From an uncultured Alphaproteobacteria bacterium (lineage in GTDB: Bacteria; Pseudomonadota; Alphaproteobacteria; Minwuiales; Minwuiaceae), in assembly GCA_913064755.1 (NCBI GenBank), contig CAJYBQ010000287.1, positions 1 to 5,271 on the forward strand: a stretch of DNA of 5,271 nucleotides, given 5' to 3'. The stretch's first letter is position 1. The number at the start of each line of letters is the position of its first letter. Both the position numbers and the translations under genes were made by a program. This document shows positions 5,183-5,271 of this stretch, one piece after another. The notes under the pieces were generated by a model that did not search any database, had not been told where the DNA came from, and was given only the letters and a program-made list of their open reading frames with translations.

Positions 5183-5271
5183 ATGACCGGACGCGTACTG
5201 TTGGTCGATGATATCCCGATCCATCCAAGCCTGCCCGCAGCCCACGTGACCCCGGTGTACTCCGCGAGTCA
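5183..5271 (+). CDS. pleD: PleD-type response regulator/diguanylate cyclase, 5' fragment
   Basis: Seen: ATG 5183 follows GGAG (5171-5174) by 8 bases. The first residues, MTGRVLLVDDIP, are the start of a receiver domain with the DDIP motif characteristic of PleD. Only 29 codons and two bases are in the window, so the second receiver and GGDEF domains are not visible. Known: PleD makes cyclic di-GMP at the pole during the swarmer-to-stalked transition, and DivK and PleD share the kinases DivJ and PleC. Odd: after DDIP the sequence is IHPSLPAAHVTPVYSAS, keeping only scattered PleD positions (L, A, T, Y) of the usual first helix. The call rests on the motif and the divK neighbour. Confidence 0.75.
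   Translation, partial: MTGRVLLVDDIPIHPSLPAAHVTPVYSAS

Noticed and set aside
1..5271. CRISPR array, insertion sequence or phage genes
   Set aside because: No regularly spaced repeats, transposase, terminal inverted repeats or phage-like proteins are visible in any frame.

Overview
The window looks like GC-rich alphaproteobacterial chromosome. The strongest evidence is a divK-pleD pair, the polar-differentiation and cell-cycle signalling locus of that class, preceded by sequences resembling CtrA boxes. Genus cannot be named from this; a marine or soil Rhodospirillales-like or related lineage is a guess.

Layout: (1) positions 845 down to 1, minus strand, hold most of a periplasmic glycine-betaine-type (OpuAC/ProX fold) ABC substrate-binding protein. 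It starts with TTG and has no early in-frame ATG, so ATG-based gene calling misses it. Its C-terminus runs off the window. (2) A 262-base divergent intergenic region (846-1107) holds weak candidate promoters for both directions and an 11-base direct repeat. (3) 1108-2256 encodes a TAXI-family TRAP solute receptor with a clear signal peptide and strong ribosome binding site. (4) 2270-4330 encodes its partner, a TRAP 4TM/12TM fused permease. An in-frame TAG at 3956-3958 splits it into a 562-codon main part and a 123-codon C-terminal remnant in the same frame. A perfect 15-bp hairpin lies at the start of the permease gene. (5) 4331-4530 is non-coding, with one hairpin. (6) 4531-4606, minus strand, is tRNA-Glu(CTC) with an encoded CCA end. 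(7) 4607-4774 carries the divergent tRNA and divK control regions. (8) 4775-5164 is divK, followed 18 bases later by the first 89 bases of pleD, cut by the window end.

How the parts work together: the receptor and permease form one two-gene secondary-transport operon, in which a periplasmic receptor hands an unknown organic acid-like solute to an ion-driven membrane permease. The divergent ABC receptor belongs to a separate ATP-driven system, probably for a quaternary amine. DivK and PleD are response regulators acting in the same cell-cycle and polarity network. Nothing here amounts to a clearly new system. The best second-look items are the in-frame stop in the permease, the hairpin between receptor and permease, the CtrA-like sites before divK, and irregular sequence at both window ends (1-90 and about 5215-5271). 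The last of these raises the possibility of a contig with error-prone ends.
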